NCBI RefSeq assembly: GCF_020639365.1
Contig: NZ_JAINUL010000001.1
Span: forward strand, 3,175,223-3,239,222
Direction: 5' to 3'
Length of the DNA stretch: 64,000 nt
Origin: Streptomyces flavotricini
Lineage (GTDB): Bacteria > Actinomycetota > Actinomycetes > Streptomycetales > Streptomycetaceae
Shown: piece by piece, positions 8,827 through 19,643 of the stretch
How the letters are laid out: every line of letters starts with the position of its first letter
How positions within the stretch are numbered: the stretch's first letter is position 1
Notes under the pieces: generated by a model
Told to the model about the DNA's origin: nothing
Seen by the model: the letters and a program-made list of their open reading frames with translations, nothing else
Database searches by the model: none
Made by a program: the position numbers and the translations under genes

Positions 8827-10817
8827 ATGATCGGTCGCATTCCCGTGCTGGACGTCCGCCCCGCCGTCGACTGCGGGGCCAGACCCGCCAAGGCGGTCGT
8901 GGAAGAGGTCTTCGAGATCTCCGCCACCGTATTCCGCGAGGGCCACGACGCCGTCGCCGCCCATGTCGTGCTCCGCGACCCCAGCGGGCGGCTGCGGCCC
9001 CCCGTGCCGATGCGCGAACTGGCGCCCGGCACCGACCGGTGGGGTGCCCGGGTCTCCGCCGAGGTCGAGGGGAGGTGGACGTACACCGTCGAGGCGTGGA
9101 GCGACCCGGTCGGCACCTGGCAGGCCCACGCCGCCATCAAGATCCCCGCCGGCATCGACCCCGGGCTCACCCTGCTCGAAGGAGCCGAGCTCTACGAGCG
9201 GGCCGGCTCCAGGATCCCGAAGAAGGACGGCCGCGAGCACGTCCTGGCCGCCGCCGAGGCCATGCGCGACGAGGACCGCCCGGTGTCGCTGCGGTACTCC
9301 GCCGCCCTCGCGGCCCCGGTCCTGGCCGCCCTCGCCCGGCGTCCGTACCGGGAGCTGGTCACCGCCTCCAAGGCGCTGCCGCTGGTCGTGGAGCGCAAGC
9401 GGGCCCTCTTCGGCTCCTGGTACGAGATGTTCCCGCGCTCCGAGGGCGCCGTCGTCGAGCCCGGCGAGGAGCCCGTGAGCGGAACGCTGCGGACCGCCGC
9501 CGAACGGCTGCCGGCCATCGCCGCGATGGGGTTCGACGTGGTGTACCTGCCGCCGATCCATCCCATCGGCAGCACCTACCGCAAGGGCCCGAACAACACC
9601 CTGTCGGCCGGAAGTTGGGACCCCGGGGTGCCGTGGGCCATCGGCTCCACCGAGGGCGGCCACGACGCCGTGCACCCCGAGCTCGGAACGATCGAGGACT
9701 TCGACGCCTTCGTCGCCCGCGCCCGTGAGCTGCGCATGGAGATCGCGCTCGACTTCGCGCTCCAGTGCTCGCCGGACCACCCCTGGGTGGAGAAGCACCC
9801 CGAGTGGTTCCGCCACCGGGCCGACGGGACGATCGCGTACGCCGAGAACCCGCCGAAGAAGTACCAGGACATCTACCCGATCCACTTCGACACCGACATG
9901 GCCGGTCTCGTACAGGAAACGGTCCGCATCCTCCGGTACTGGATGGACCACGGCGTCCGGATCTTCCGGGTGGACAATCCGCACACCAAGCCGGTCGTCT
10001 TCTGGCAGAAGGTGATCGCGGACATCAACAAGTCCGATCCCGACGTGATCTTCCTGGCGGAGGCCTTCACCCGGCCCGCCATGATGCGCGCGCTGGCGGC
10101 CATCGGCTTCCAGCAGTCGTACACGTACTTCACCTGGCGCAACACGAAGGCCGAGCTGACCGAATACCTGACCGAGCTCTCGGACGTCCGTTCCGCCTCC
10201 GTCATGCGGCCGAATTTCTTCGTCAATACGCCCGACATCCTCCACGAGTACCTCCAGCGGGGCGGCCGCCCGGCCTTCGAGGTGCGCGCCGTCCTCGCCG
10301 CCACCCTCTCCCCCACCTGGGGCGTCTACGCCGGGTACGAGCTGTGTGAGAACACCCCGGTCCGGGAGGGCAGCGAGGAGTACCTGAACTCCGAGAAGTA
10401 CGAGTTCCGGCCGCGCGACTGGGCGGCCGCCGAGCGCGAGGGCCGCACGATCGCCCCGCTGATCACCGCGCTCAACCGGCTGCGCCGCCGCAACCCGGCG
10501 CTCCAGCAGCTGCGCGACATCCATTTCCACCCGACCGACAACGACCAGGTGATCGCCTATTCGAAGCACGCGGGCGCCAATTCCGTACTGGTGGTCGTCA
10601 ACCTCGATCCGCACCACACCCAGGAGGCGACGGTCTCGTTGGACATGCCGGTACTCGGCCTCGACTGGCACGGGTCCCTCGCGGTGCGCGACGAGCTCAC
10701 CGGCGAGACCTACCACTGGGGCAGGGCCAACTACGTACGCCTGGAGCCGGGCCGAACACCCGCACACGTACTCGCGGCTCTGCGACCGTCCCCGCCCACC
10801 GGAGGGTCACCCACCAC

Positions 10818-10821
<4 letters not shown>
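8827..10821 (+). CDS. glgE: Alpha-1,4-glucan:maltose-1-phosphate maltosyltransferase
   Basis: Transfers maltosyl units from maltose-1-phosphate to the non-reducing end of alpha-glucan in the cytosol. The 664-residue protein is a GH13_3 enzyme. Visible catalytic residues are the nucleophile Asp383 (RVDNPHTKP), acid/base Glu412 (FLAEAFTRP) and Asp469 ([10 protein letters not shown]). The 29-residue spacing between the first two equals that of S. coelicolor GlgE1 (Asp394/Glu423). The N-terminal beta domain begins [18 protein letters not shown] 8827 has AGGTGAT upstream. First gene of glgE-treS-pep2-glgB; the stop overlaps the treS start (ATGA), so translation is probably coupled. Its donor is made by TreS and Pep2 encoded next. 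Confidence 0.96.
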
Positions 10822-12512
<1,691 letters not shown>

Positions 12513-12665
12513 CCGCCGAGTACGGGGTGGGCGCGCGAATGGGTCAATCGCCCGCCCCTGTACGGATCATCCTGACCCGACACTCGTACACCACCGGAGA
12601 AGCAACTGACGCAATCCGGGACACTCTCCGCATTCTGTGACGGCCCGGGGAAAGGACGCGACGCC

Positions 12666-14111
12666 ATGTCGGAGGCTGCATCCGCCGGGACGACGAGCAC
12701 GACCGGACTCAGTCCGCTGGAGCCGATGCTCCGGGACTGGCTGCCGCTCCAACGCTGGTTCGCCGGCAAGGGGCGGCGCATCGGCCGGCTCCGGATGATC
12801 TCGGCGGCGGACCTGTTGCCGCCGGGCTCCTCCCCGCGGCTCGTCCACCTGCTGCTGGACGTCGACGGCGACTGCTACCAGCTGCTGCTGGGCGTGCGCC
12901 CGGCCCTGCCGCCCGCGCTCGCGCCCGCGCTGATCGGGCGGCCCGAGCAGGGCCCGTACGCCGGCCAGTGCGTGTACGAGGGGCTCGGCGATCCGCGGCT
13001 GGCGGCGCTGCTGCTGGAGCGGTTGCGCGCACCCGGCACCCTCGGACCGCTGCGCTTCGACCGCGACCCGATGGCGCTGATCCCGGCGGCGCTCGCCCCC
13101 CGGCCGCTGTCCGGTGAGCAGACCAACTCCTCCTTGATCTACGGGGATTCGTACATCCTGAAGGTGTTCCGGCGGGTCGGCCCCGGGGTCAATCCCGATC
13201 TGGAGCTGCCGAGAGCGCTGGCGGCCGCCGGATGCGCGCGCGTCCCCGCGCCGGTCGCCTGGTACGAGGCCGCACTGCCCGGTGGAGAACCGTTGACCCT
13301 GGGCGTCCTCCAGCCCTATCTGCGCGGCTCCGACGACGGCTGGCAGCTGGCGCTGGGCCGGCTCCGCGCCGGGGCCGACTTCACCGCCGAGGCGCACGCG
13401 CTGGGCCGGGCCACCGCCGAGGTGCACAGCGCGCTCGCCGACGCGCTGCCCACCGTCGCGCTGGGCCCGGAGCAGACGGCCCGGCTCGCCTCAGGGATGA
13501 CGGCCCGGCTGGCGGCCACCGCCCGCGAGGTGACCGCGCTGCGGCCGTACGAGGCGGGATTGCGCGGGGCGTTCGACGCACTGGCCGCCTCCCGCGGGGC
13601 CGGGGTGCCCGCCCAGCGGATCCACGGGGACCTGCACCTGGGCCAGACCCTGCGCACCGCCGACGGCAGCTGGGCGCTGATCGACTTCGAGGGCGAGCCG
13701 GCGCGGCCGCTGGCCGACCGGCGCCGCCCCGAACCCGCCGTCCGCGACATCGCCGGGATACTGCGCTCCTTCGACTACGCCGCCCGCTCCCACCGCCCGT
13801 TCGCCCCCGCCTGGGCGGACGCCTGCCGGGCCGCGTTCTGCGAGGGCTACGCCCGCACCACCGGCCGGGACCCCCGCGAGGACCTCGTCCTGCTGCGCGC
13901 GTACGAGACCGACAAGGCGGTGTACGAGGCGCGCTACGAGTCCCGCCACCGCCCCGACTGGCTGCACGTCCCGATGGCGGCCATCCGGCGGCTGGCCGTC
14001 GGCGCGGACCGGGGGTTCGGCCGGACGCAGCCGGGCGCCGCCCCCGGCGAAGGCTTCCCTTCCCTCTCCCCCCACCCCCGCCCGCAGCCGCCTAGGAGGC
14101 CGCACACGTGA
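12666..14111 (+). CDS. pep2: Maltokinase
   Basis: ATP-dependent kinase that makes maltose-1-phosphate for GlgE. The 481-residue protein has an N-terminal cap ([20 protein letters not shown]) typical of actinobacterial maltokinases and an aminoglycoside-phosphotransferase-like fold. The catalytic loop is [12 protein letters not shown], and the metal-binding segment is [16 protein letters not shown] 12666 has GGAAAGGA upstream. The C-terminal 30 residues are Pro-rich. The stop overlaps the GTG start of glgB (GTGA). Confidence 0.95.
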   Translation: MSEAASAGTTSTTGLSPLEPMLRDWLPLQRWFAGKGRRIGRLRMISAADLLPPGSSPRLVHLLLDVDGDCYQLLLGVRPALPPALAPALIGRPEQGPYAGQCVYEGLGDPRLAALLLERLRAPGTLGPLRFDRDPMALIPAALAPRPLSGEQTNSSLIYGDSYILKVFRRVGPGVNPDLELPRALAAAGCARVPAPVAWYEAALPGGEPLTLGVLQPYLRGSDDGWQLALGRLRAGADFTAEAHALGRATAEVHSALADALPTVALGPEQTARLASGMTARLAATAREVTALRPYEAGLRGAFDALAASRGAGVPAQRIHGDLHLGQTLRTADGSWALIDFEGEPARPLADRRRPEPAVRDIAGILRSFDYAARSHRPFAPAWADACRAAFCEGYARTTGRDPREDLVLLRAYETDKAVYEARYESRHRPDWLHVPMAAIRRLAVGADRGFGRTQPGAAPGEGFPSLSPHPRPQPPRRPHT

Positions 14112-16390
14112 GCCCCGCCCGTCAGTCATCCTCGACCACCCCGCCGCCCCCGCCCCCGGCTCCGGCCGCGGCGCGCAAAGCACAGGCACCGCGCGCCCGG
14201 CGGGCTCCCGCGCACGGGGTGCGGCCGGCGCCCGCGCTCGGGGCCGCGGACCGGGCCCGGCTGCTGGAGGGCCGCCACCACGACCCCCACGGGGTGCTGG
14301 GCGCCCGGACCCAGCGGGGCGGGGTGTCCTTCCGCGTGCTGCGCCCGTACGCCAAGGCGGTGACGATCGTCGCCAAGGGGCTGCGGGCCGAGCTCCACGA
14401 CGACGGCGACGGGCTGTTCTCGGGTCTGCTGCCGCTGGCGGGCGTGCCGGACTACCGGCTGCTGGTCGCGTACGACGAGGACGAGATCGAGGTGCACGAC
14501 CCGTACCGTTTCCTGCCCGCGCTCGGCGAGCTGGACCTGCACCTGATCGGCGAGGGCCGGCACGAGGAGCTGTGGACGGCGCTCGGGGCCCGGCCGATGG
14601 AGCACCAGGGCGTGGCCGGCACCCGGTTCACGGTGTGGGCGCCGAACGCCCAGGGGGTGCGGGTCACCGGGGACTTCTCGTACTGGGACTCGGTCGCGTA
14701 CCCGATGCGCTCGCTGGGCGCGAGCGGCGTGTGGGAGCTGTTCCTGCCGGGGGTGGGCGAGGGCACGCTGTACAAGTACGACATCACGCGGCCGGACGGC
14801 AGCCACACCCTGCGCGCCGACCCGATGGCCCGCGCCGCGGAGGTCCCGCCGGCCACCGCCTCGGTGGTCACCACGTCCCACTACGAGTGGCAGGACGAGG
14901 AGTGGATGGCGCGGCGCGGGGCCCGCCCGCCGCACCAGGCCCCCTTCTCGGTGTACGAGCTGCACCTGGCCTCCTGGCGGCCGGGGCTCTCGTACCGGCA
15001 GCTGGCCGAGCAGCTCCCCCCGTACGTCAAGGAGCTCGGCTTCACCCACGTCGAGCTGATGCCGGTCGCCGAGCACCCCTTCGGCGGCTCGTGGGGCTAC
15101 CAGGTCACCGGTTTCTACGCGCCGACCTCGCGGATGGGCGGCCCGGACGACTTCCGCTTCCTCGTGGACGCGCTGCACCGGGCCGGGATCGGGGTGATCG
15201 TCGACTGGGTGCCCGCGCACTTCCCGCGCGACGAGTGGGCGCTCGCCGAATTCGACGGCCGGCCGCTGTACGAGCACCACGACCCGCGGCGGGCCGCGCA
15301 CCCGGACTGGGGGACGCTGGAGTTCGACTACGGGCGCAAGGAGGTCCGCAACTTCCTCGTCGCGAACGCCGTGTACTGGTGCCAGGAGTTCCACGTGGAC
15401 GGGCTGCGGGTGGACGCGGTCGCCTCGATGCTCTACCTGGACTACTCGCGCGGCGAGGGCGAGTGGGCGCCGAACGAGCACGGCGGGCGGGAGAACCTGG
15501 ACGCGGTGGCCCTGCTCCAGGAGATGAACGCGACGGTGTACCGCCGCTGTCCGGGCGTGGTGACGATCGCGGAGGAGTCCACGGCCTGGGAGGGCGTGAC
15601 CCGCCCCACGGACGGGGGCGGGCTCGGCTTCGGGCTGAAGTGGAACATGGGCTGGATGCACGACACCCTGCGCTACGCGTCGAAGGAGTCGGTGCACCGC
15701 AAGTACCACCACCACGACATGACGTTCGGGATGATCTACGCGTACAGCGAGAACTACGTGCTGCCGATCTCGCACGACGAGGTGGTGCACGGCAAGGGCT
15801 CGCTGGTGTCGAAGATGCCCGGGGACTGGTGGCAGCAGCGGGCCATACACCGTGCGTACCTGGGCTTCATGTGGGCCCACCCCGGCAAGCAACTGCTGTT
15901 CATGGGGCAGGAGTTCGCGCAGGGCTCGGAGTGGTCTGAGACGTACGGGCCGGACTGGTGGCTGCTGGACTCCTCGTACGCGGCGGCCGCCGACCACCGG
16001 GGTGTGCGCGACCTCGTGCGCGACCTGAACCGCACGTACACGGCGGCGCCCGCCCTGTGGGAGCGGGACTCCGTGCCGGAGGGCTTCGCGTGGGTGGACG
16101 CGGACGCGGCGGAGGACAACGTCTTCGCGTTCCTGCGGTACGCACAGGACGGTTCGCAGCTGCTGTGCGTGTCGAACTTCTCGCCGGTGGTGCGGCACGG
16201 CTACCGGATCGGCGTCCCGGAGGAGGTGCCGTGGTGGCGGGAGGTCCTGAACACGGACCTGGAGCAGTACGGCGGCAGCGGCGTACGCCATCTGCAGCCG
16301 CTGCGCCCCGAGCCCGTGCCCGCGCAGGGCCGGCCGGCGAGCCTGCGCATGACGCTCCCGCCCCTGGCGACGGTCTGGCTCAGGCCGTGA
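14108..16390 (+). CDS. glgB: 1,4-alpha-glucan branching enzyme
   Basis: Introduces alpha-1,6 branches into the glucan made by GlgE. The 760-residue GH13_9 protein has an N-terminal CBM48-like part ([16 protein letters not shown]) and a (beta/alpha)8 barrel with Asp436 ([10 protein letters not shown]), Glu489 (TIAEESTAW) and the third acid in [12 protein letters not shown]. The first ~45 residues are a low-complexity Pro/Ala/Arg extension beyond the usual enzyme start, so a later start is possible, although GTG 14108 overlaps the pep2 stop as in a coupled operon. The 3' end overlaps the convergent thioredoxin gene by 11 bases. Confidence 0.96.
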   Translation: MSPARQSSSTTPPPPPPAPAAARKAQAPRARRAPAHGVRPAPALGAADRARLLEGRHHDPHGVLGARTQRGGVSFRVLRPYAKAVTIVAKGLRAELHDDGDGLFSGLLPLAGVPDYRLLVAYDEDEIEVHDPYRFLPALGELDLHLIGEGRHEELWTALGARPMEHQGVAGTRFTVWAPNAQGVRVTGDFSYWDSVAYPMRSLGASGVWELFLPGVGEGTLYKYDITRPDGSHTLRADPMARAAEVPPATASVVTTSHYEWQDEEWMARRGARPPHQAPFSVYELHLASWRPGLSYRQLAEQLPPYVKELGFTHVELMPVAEHPFGGSWGYQVTGFYAPTSRMGGPDDFRFLVDALHRAGIGVIVDWVPAHFPRDEWALAEFDGRPLYEHHDPRRAAHPDWGTLEFDYGRKEVRNFLVANAVYWCQEFHVDGLRVDAVASMLYLDYSRGEGEWAPNEHGGRENLDAVALLQEMNATVYRRCPGVVTIAEESTAWEGVTRPTDGGGLGFGLKWNMGWMHDTLRYASKESVHRKYHHHDMTFGMIYAYSENYVLPISHDEVVHGKGSLVSKMPGDWWQQRAIHRAYLGFMWAHPGKQLLFMGQEFAQGSEWSETYGPDWWLLDSSYAAAADHRGVRDLVRDLNRTYTAAPALWERDSVPEGFAWVDADAAEDNVFAFLRYAQDGSQLLCVSNFSPVVRHGYRIGVPEEVPWWREVLNTDLEQYGGSGVRHLQPLRPEPVPAQGRPASLRMTLPPLATVWLRP

Positions 16391-16736
16391 CGGCGCCCGC
16401 GCCGGTGACCTCCTCGAGCTCCTGAAGGAGCTTGCGCTTGGCGCGGGCCCCGACCATCTGCTTCACGGGCTCGCCGTCGCGGAAGACGAGCAGGGTCGGC
16501 ATGGACAGCACCCCGTACCGGACGACGGTTGCGGGGTTGCCGTCCGCGTCGATCTGCACGACCTTGAGGCGGTCGGCCTCCTCGGCGGCGACGGCGGAGA
16601 TCACGGGCGCGAGCTGCCGGCACGGGCCGCACCAGTCGGCGGTGAACTCCACGAGGACGGGCCTGCCGCGCTCGGCGAGCACCTCCGCCTCGAAGTCCGC
16701 GTCGGTCACAGCGGCGACACCCTTGGCGTGGATCAT
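16380..16736 (-). CDS. trxA: Thioredoxin
   Basis: Small cytosolic disulfide reductase, 118 residues, with the canonical active site WCGPC in [20 protein letters not shown] and the cis-Pro segment [17 protein letters not shown]. It lies 14 bases downstream of a MerR-type regulator in the same direction, so both are probably one transcript controlled by that regulator. This is one of several thioredoxins expected in the genome; the symbol is generic. Confidence 0.92.
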   Translation of the reverse strand: MIHAKGVAAVTDADFEAEVLAERGRPVLVEFTADWCGPCRQLAPVISAVAAEEADRLKVVQIDADGNPATVVRYGVLSMPTLLVFRDGEPVKQMVGARAKRKLLQELEEVTGAGAVTA

Positions 16737-16750
16737 GTGGTTCCCCTCTT

Positions 16751-17146
16751 CTACGGTCCGGTCATTTCACAGCGCGGCGACGCCGCCTCTCCGGCGGCGT
16801 CCTCGGCGGCGGCGAGCTGCCGCGCGACCTGTTCCCGCACGTCGGCGAGCTGGCCGATCAGCCCGTCGAGCTCGGCGAGCTTGCGCCGGTAGACGGCCAG
16901 GGACGCGGGACAGGAGTCCCCGGCCGGGTGGCCGGCGCGCAGGCAGTCGACGAACGGGCGGGTCTCCTCCAGCTCGAAGCCGAAGTCCTGGAGCATGCGG
17001 ATCTGGCGCAGCAGCCGCAGGTCGTCCTCGTCGTACGTGCGGTAGCCGTTGCCGGTGCGGCGCGCGGGCAGCAGGCCGCGCGACTCGTAGTACCGCAGGG
17101 TCCGCGTGCTGGTCCCGGCCCGCTCCGCCAGTTCGCCGATTCGCAT
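16751..17146 (-). CDS. MerR family transcriptional regulator
   Basis: A 131-residue regulator with the MerR winged-helix N-terminus MRIGELAERAGTSTRTLRYY, a dimerisation helix, and a C-terminal part with Cys residues in FVDCLRAGHPAGDSCPAS and near the end (SPRCEMTG). These could sense thiol stress or metal, but no defined metal-binding loop is recognised. The ATG at 17146 follows a TACGGT hexamer by six bases with no ribosome binding site, suggesting a leaderless message. A perfect 20-bp inverted repeat just upstream (17161-17180) fits a MerR operator. Probable autoregulation and control of the adjoining thioredoxin gene. Confidence 0.9.
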   Translation of the reverse strand: MRIGELAERAGTSTRTLRYYESRGLLPARRTGNGYRTYDEDDLRLLRQIRMLQDFGFELEETRPFVDCLRAGHPAGDSCPASLAVYRRKLAELDGLIGQLADVREQVARQLAAAEDAAGEAASPRCEMTGP

Positions 17147-17152
17147 GCCCCG

Positions 17153-17180
17153 ACCGTAATCCTTGACGCCGACGTCAAGG
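17153..17180 (-). promoter_or_regulatory. MerR-type operator/promoter for the merR-trxA operon
   Basis: CCTTGACGCCGACGTCAAGG at 17161-17180 is an inverted repeat with 8-bp arms around CCGA. Read leftwards it supplies TTGACG as a -35-like element; TACGGT at 17153-17158 is the -10-like element, six bases before the ATG. A dyad between promoter elements is the classic MerR arrangement. Confidence 0.65.
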
Positions 17181-17477
17181 CAAGGAGCGGATCCGGGTGG
17201 GGGTGGGGCCCTCGCCACCCCCGTATGCGAGGGCCCCGACATGGATCACGCTCGGGGCCGGACTCCGGTTCAGGAGGGGGTGCGGATGATCGGTGAACAT
17301 CGTGCGGAGGGGTTTCGCGCGGTCGGCCGGAACCGTAGGCTGGCAAATGGATCTAGCACCGTTCCGATTACCGGACGGTCGCCGGGAAACTGGCCAGCAG
17401 CGTTGAACTCCATAGGACGTTCCTACGAGTTCTGGGCTTGTTTGAACGGTCTGTAGTCGCCACCCCTTGGGCACTCC
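17181..17477. other. Intergenic region between divergent merR and XRE-type gene
   Basis: Together with the sites at either end this forms a 344-bp gap (17147-17490). Apart from the MerR operator on the left and the TACGGT hexamer before the XRE gene, nothing else is recognised: no gene or long repeat. Confidence 0.4.
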
Positions 17478-17490
17478 TACGGTGTGCCCT

Positions 17491-18174
17491 GTGCACTCCA
17501 GCCCTCCCTTCAATGCCCCCGCCGCGCGTCGCCTCCGCGCAGCCCTGGGCATGGCTCCCGGTCATGTCGCCTATGGCCTGCGCGCCCAGTACGGACTGAC
17601 CGTCGAGCCCGAGACCGTGATGGCCTGGGAGCGCGGTGAGATTTCGCCGAGTTCCGCCGAGCTCACGGCGCTGGCCGGCGTCCTGTGGTGCGCCCCCGGC
17701 GAGCTGCTCGCCGAGCCCGTGACCCTGCGGGAGCACCGGATGGCGCGCGGCATGGCGGCGGACGACCTGGCCCGGCGGATCGGGCTGGAGACGGCGTCGT
17801 ACCAGAAGATGGAGGACACCGGGCGCTGGAAGGGAAACGAGCGGCAGTCCGTGGCCCTGGCTCAGGTGCTCGGGCTGTCGCTGGCCCAGTTCGTGGCGGC
17901 GACGGGCAAGCAGGACGAGCTCGCGGAGCTCCTGCGCAATGCGGTGACCACGCGCTGGCAGGCGTACGTGAAGCCGCTGGCCAAGCTGCTGCCGGTGCCG
18001 AAGCAGCACCTGGAGCCGGTCCTGGAGCGGCTGCACGGGGAGTACCAGTCGAAGATGGTGGCCACCTTGAGCTGGGGCGGCGCCGCGGGCGAGGCCGGTA
18101 CGGGCGACGCGGGCCGCCAGTTCCTGGCCGACATCGTGACCCACTTCTGGTCCTACGCCTCCGGACCCCGTTAG
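17491..18174 (+). CDS. XRE-type helix-turn-helix DNA-binding protein
   Basis: A 227-residue protein with an N-terminal XRE-like domain (ALGMAPGHVAYGLRAQYGLT to AWERGEISPSSAELTALAGV). A second similar segment starts at LREHRMARGMAADDLARRIG, so it appears to carry two helix-turn-helix units followed by a helical C-terminal domain. GTG 17491 lies seven bases after TACGGT (17478-17483), consistent with a leaderless start; upstream in-frame GTG 17482 and TTG 17467 are alternatives. Target genes unknown. Lone gene, convergent with pfkA. Confidence 0.82.
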   Translation: MHSSPPFNAPAARRLRAALGMAPGHVAYGLRAQYGLTVEPETVMAWERGEISPSSAELTALAGVLWCAPGELLAEPVTLREHRMARGMAADDLARRIGLETASYQKMEDTGRWKGNERQSVALAQVLGLSLAQFVAATGKQDELAELLRNAVTTRWQAYVKPLAKLLPVPKQHLEPVLERLHGEYQSKMVATLSWGGAAGEAGTGDAGRQFLADIVTHFWSYASGPR

Positions 18175-18205
18175 GTCCCGCGGAACCGCGCGGACCGTCG
18201 CGTGC

Positions 18206-18255
18206 GCGAACGGCCCCGACCGCGTCCCGCCGTGGACGCGACCGGGGCCGTTCGC
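18206..18255. terminator. Bidirectional terminator between XRE-type gene and pfkA
   Basis: GCGAACGGCCCCG (18206-18218) pairs with CGGGGCCGTTCGC (18243-18255). An inner stem CGCGTCC/GGACGCG continues it after a small internal loop. It is placed between convergent genes. Confidence 0.75.
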
Positions 18256-18315
18256 CTGCGCGGGTCGGGTCGAAGGTCCCGCCCGGGCGGGGCGCAGGGC
18301 CGGGGGGCGGGTGGG

Positions 18316-19341
18316 TCAGAAGACCGATTCGGCCTCGTACATGCGGGCGTCGGGGACCGTCTTCAGTTCCGTGACCGCCTCGGCCAGGGGGGCCATCACG
18401 ATGTCGGTGCCGCGCAGGGCGGTCATGTTGCCGAAGTCGCCGCGGTGGACGGCCTCCACCGCGTGCCAGCCGAAGCGGGTGGCCAGGACGCGGTCGTAGG
18501 CGGTGGGAGTGCCGCCGCGCTGGACGTGACCGAGGATGACCGGGCGGGCCTCCTTGCCGAGGCGGTGCTCCAGCTCGACGGCCAGGCGGTTGCCGATGCC
18601 GGCGAAGCGCTCGTGGCCGTACTGATCGATGGCGCCCTTCTTGTACGACATGGAGCCCTCGGCCGGGTGCGCGCCCTCGGCGACGCAGATGACGGCGAAC
18701 TTCTTCCCGCGGGAGAATCGTTCCTCCACCATCTTCACCAGGGCGTCCACCTCGAAGGGGCGCTCCGGCAGGCAGATCCCGTGGGCGCCGCCGGCCATGC
18801 CGGACTCCAGGGCGATCCAGCCGGCGTGGCGACCCATGACCTCGACGACCATCACGCGCTGGTGCGATTCGGCGGTGGTCTTGAGGCGGTCGATGGCCTC
18901 GGTGGCGACCATGACGGCGGTGTCGAAGCCGAAGGTGCGGTCGGTGGAGGAGATGTCGTTGTCGATGGTCTTCGGCACGCCGACGACCGGCATCCCGGCG
19001 TCCGACAGCATCCGCGCGGCGGTCAGGGTGCCCTCGCCGCCGATCGGGATGAGCGCGTCGATGCCGTAGCGCGTGGCCAATTCCTGGGCGTTCTCGGCGG
19101 CTTCGTGCAGCCGCGCGCGCTCCATGCGGGCGGAGCCGAGGATCGTGCCGCCGCGGGCCAGGATGCCGCTGACCTCGTTGATGTCGAGGGGGCGGTGGTG
19201 GCCGTCCAGGAGGCCCTTGAAGCCGTCCTCGAAGCCGATGACTTCGTCGCCGTGGCCGACCAGGGCGCGGTGTACGACCGAACGGATGACAGCGTTCAGG
19301 CCCGGGCAGTCGCCGCCTGCGGTGAGAACTCCGATACGCAT
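18316..19341 (-). CDS. pfkA: 6-phosphofructokinase
   Basis: Phosphorylates fructose-6-phosphate in glycolysis. The 341-residue protein opens MRIGVLTAGGDCPGLNAVIR. The nucleotide loop is GGEGT rather than the GGDDS of pyrophosphate enzymes, which favours ATP. It has Lys in VPKTIDNDI, as in the S. coelicolor-type clade. The catalytic Asp is in TIDND, and substrate motifs MGRHAGWIAL and HVQRGGTPTAYDR are present. ATG 19341 is chosen because it gives this conserved start. Divergent from pta-ackA. Confidence 0.95.
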   Translation of the reverse strand: MRIGVLTAGGDCPGLNAVIRSVVHRALVGHGDEVIGFEDGFKGLLDGHHRPLDINEVSGILARGGTILGSARMERARLHEAAENAQELATRYGIDALIPIGGEGTLTAARMLSDAGMPVVGVPKTIDNDISSTDRTFGFDTAVMVATEAIDRLKTTAESHQRVMVVEVMGRHAGWIALESGMAGGAHGICLPERPFEVDALVKMVEERFSRGKKFAVICVAEGAHPAEGSMSYKKGAIDQYGHERFAGIGNRLAVELEHRLGKEARPVILGHVQRGGTPTAYDRVLATRFGWHAVEAVHRGDFGNMTALRGTDIVMAPLAEAVTELKTVPDARMYEAESVF

Positions 19342-19643
19342 CGTGCTGTGTCTCCTGCTCCTGGTCGTACCGGGCCGTTCGCGTGCGGGCGGACGGCCGT
19401 ACATCTGAAGGGCGTCGTGTTCGTCATGGTGAAGCCTGTCCGATTGTTCCACGGGCCGGGGGTGCGGCGCGTTCCGCGCCGCTCCGTCCACCAGGCCTTT
19501 CGACCCCCCGGAACAGGCCTTTCCCGGCGGGCGCCCTATCTGTCCGCCGAGGTATTGTCAAGAGGTCAGGCCCACCCTAACGGGGAAAAATCCACCACTT
19601 CCACCACATCCACGACAGCCACACGATGGGACGGAGACCACGC
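19342..19643. promoter_or_regulatory. Divergent pfkA / pta control region
   Basis: No gene in these 302 bases. A recognisable rightward promoter is TTGTCA (19555-19560), 17 bases, then TAACGG (19578-19583), about 60 bases before the pta start. The pfkA promoter was not identified with confidence. Confidence 0.5.
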
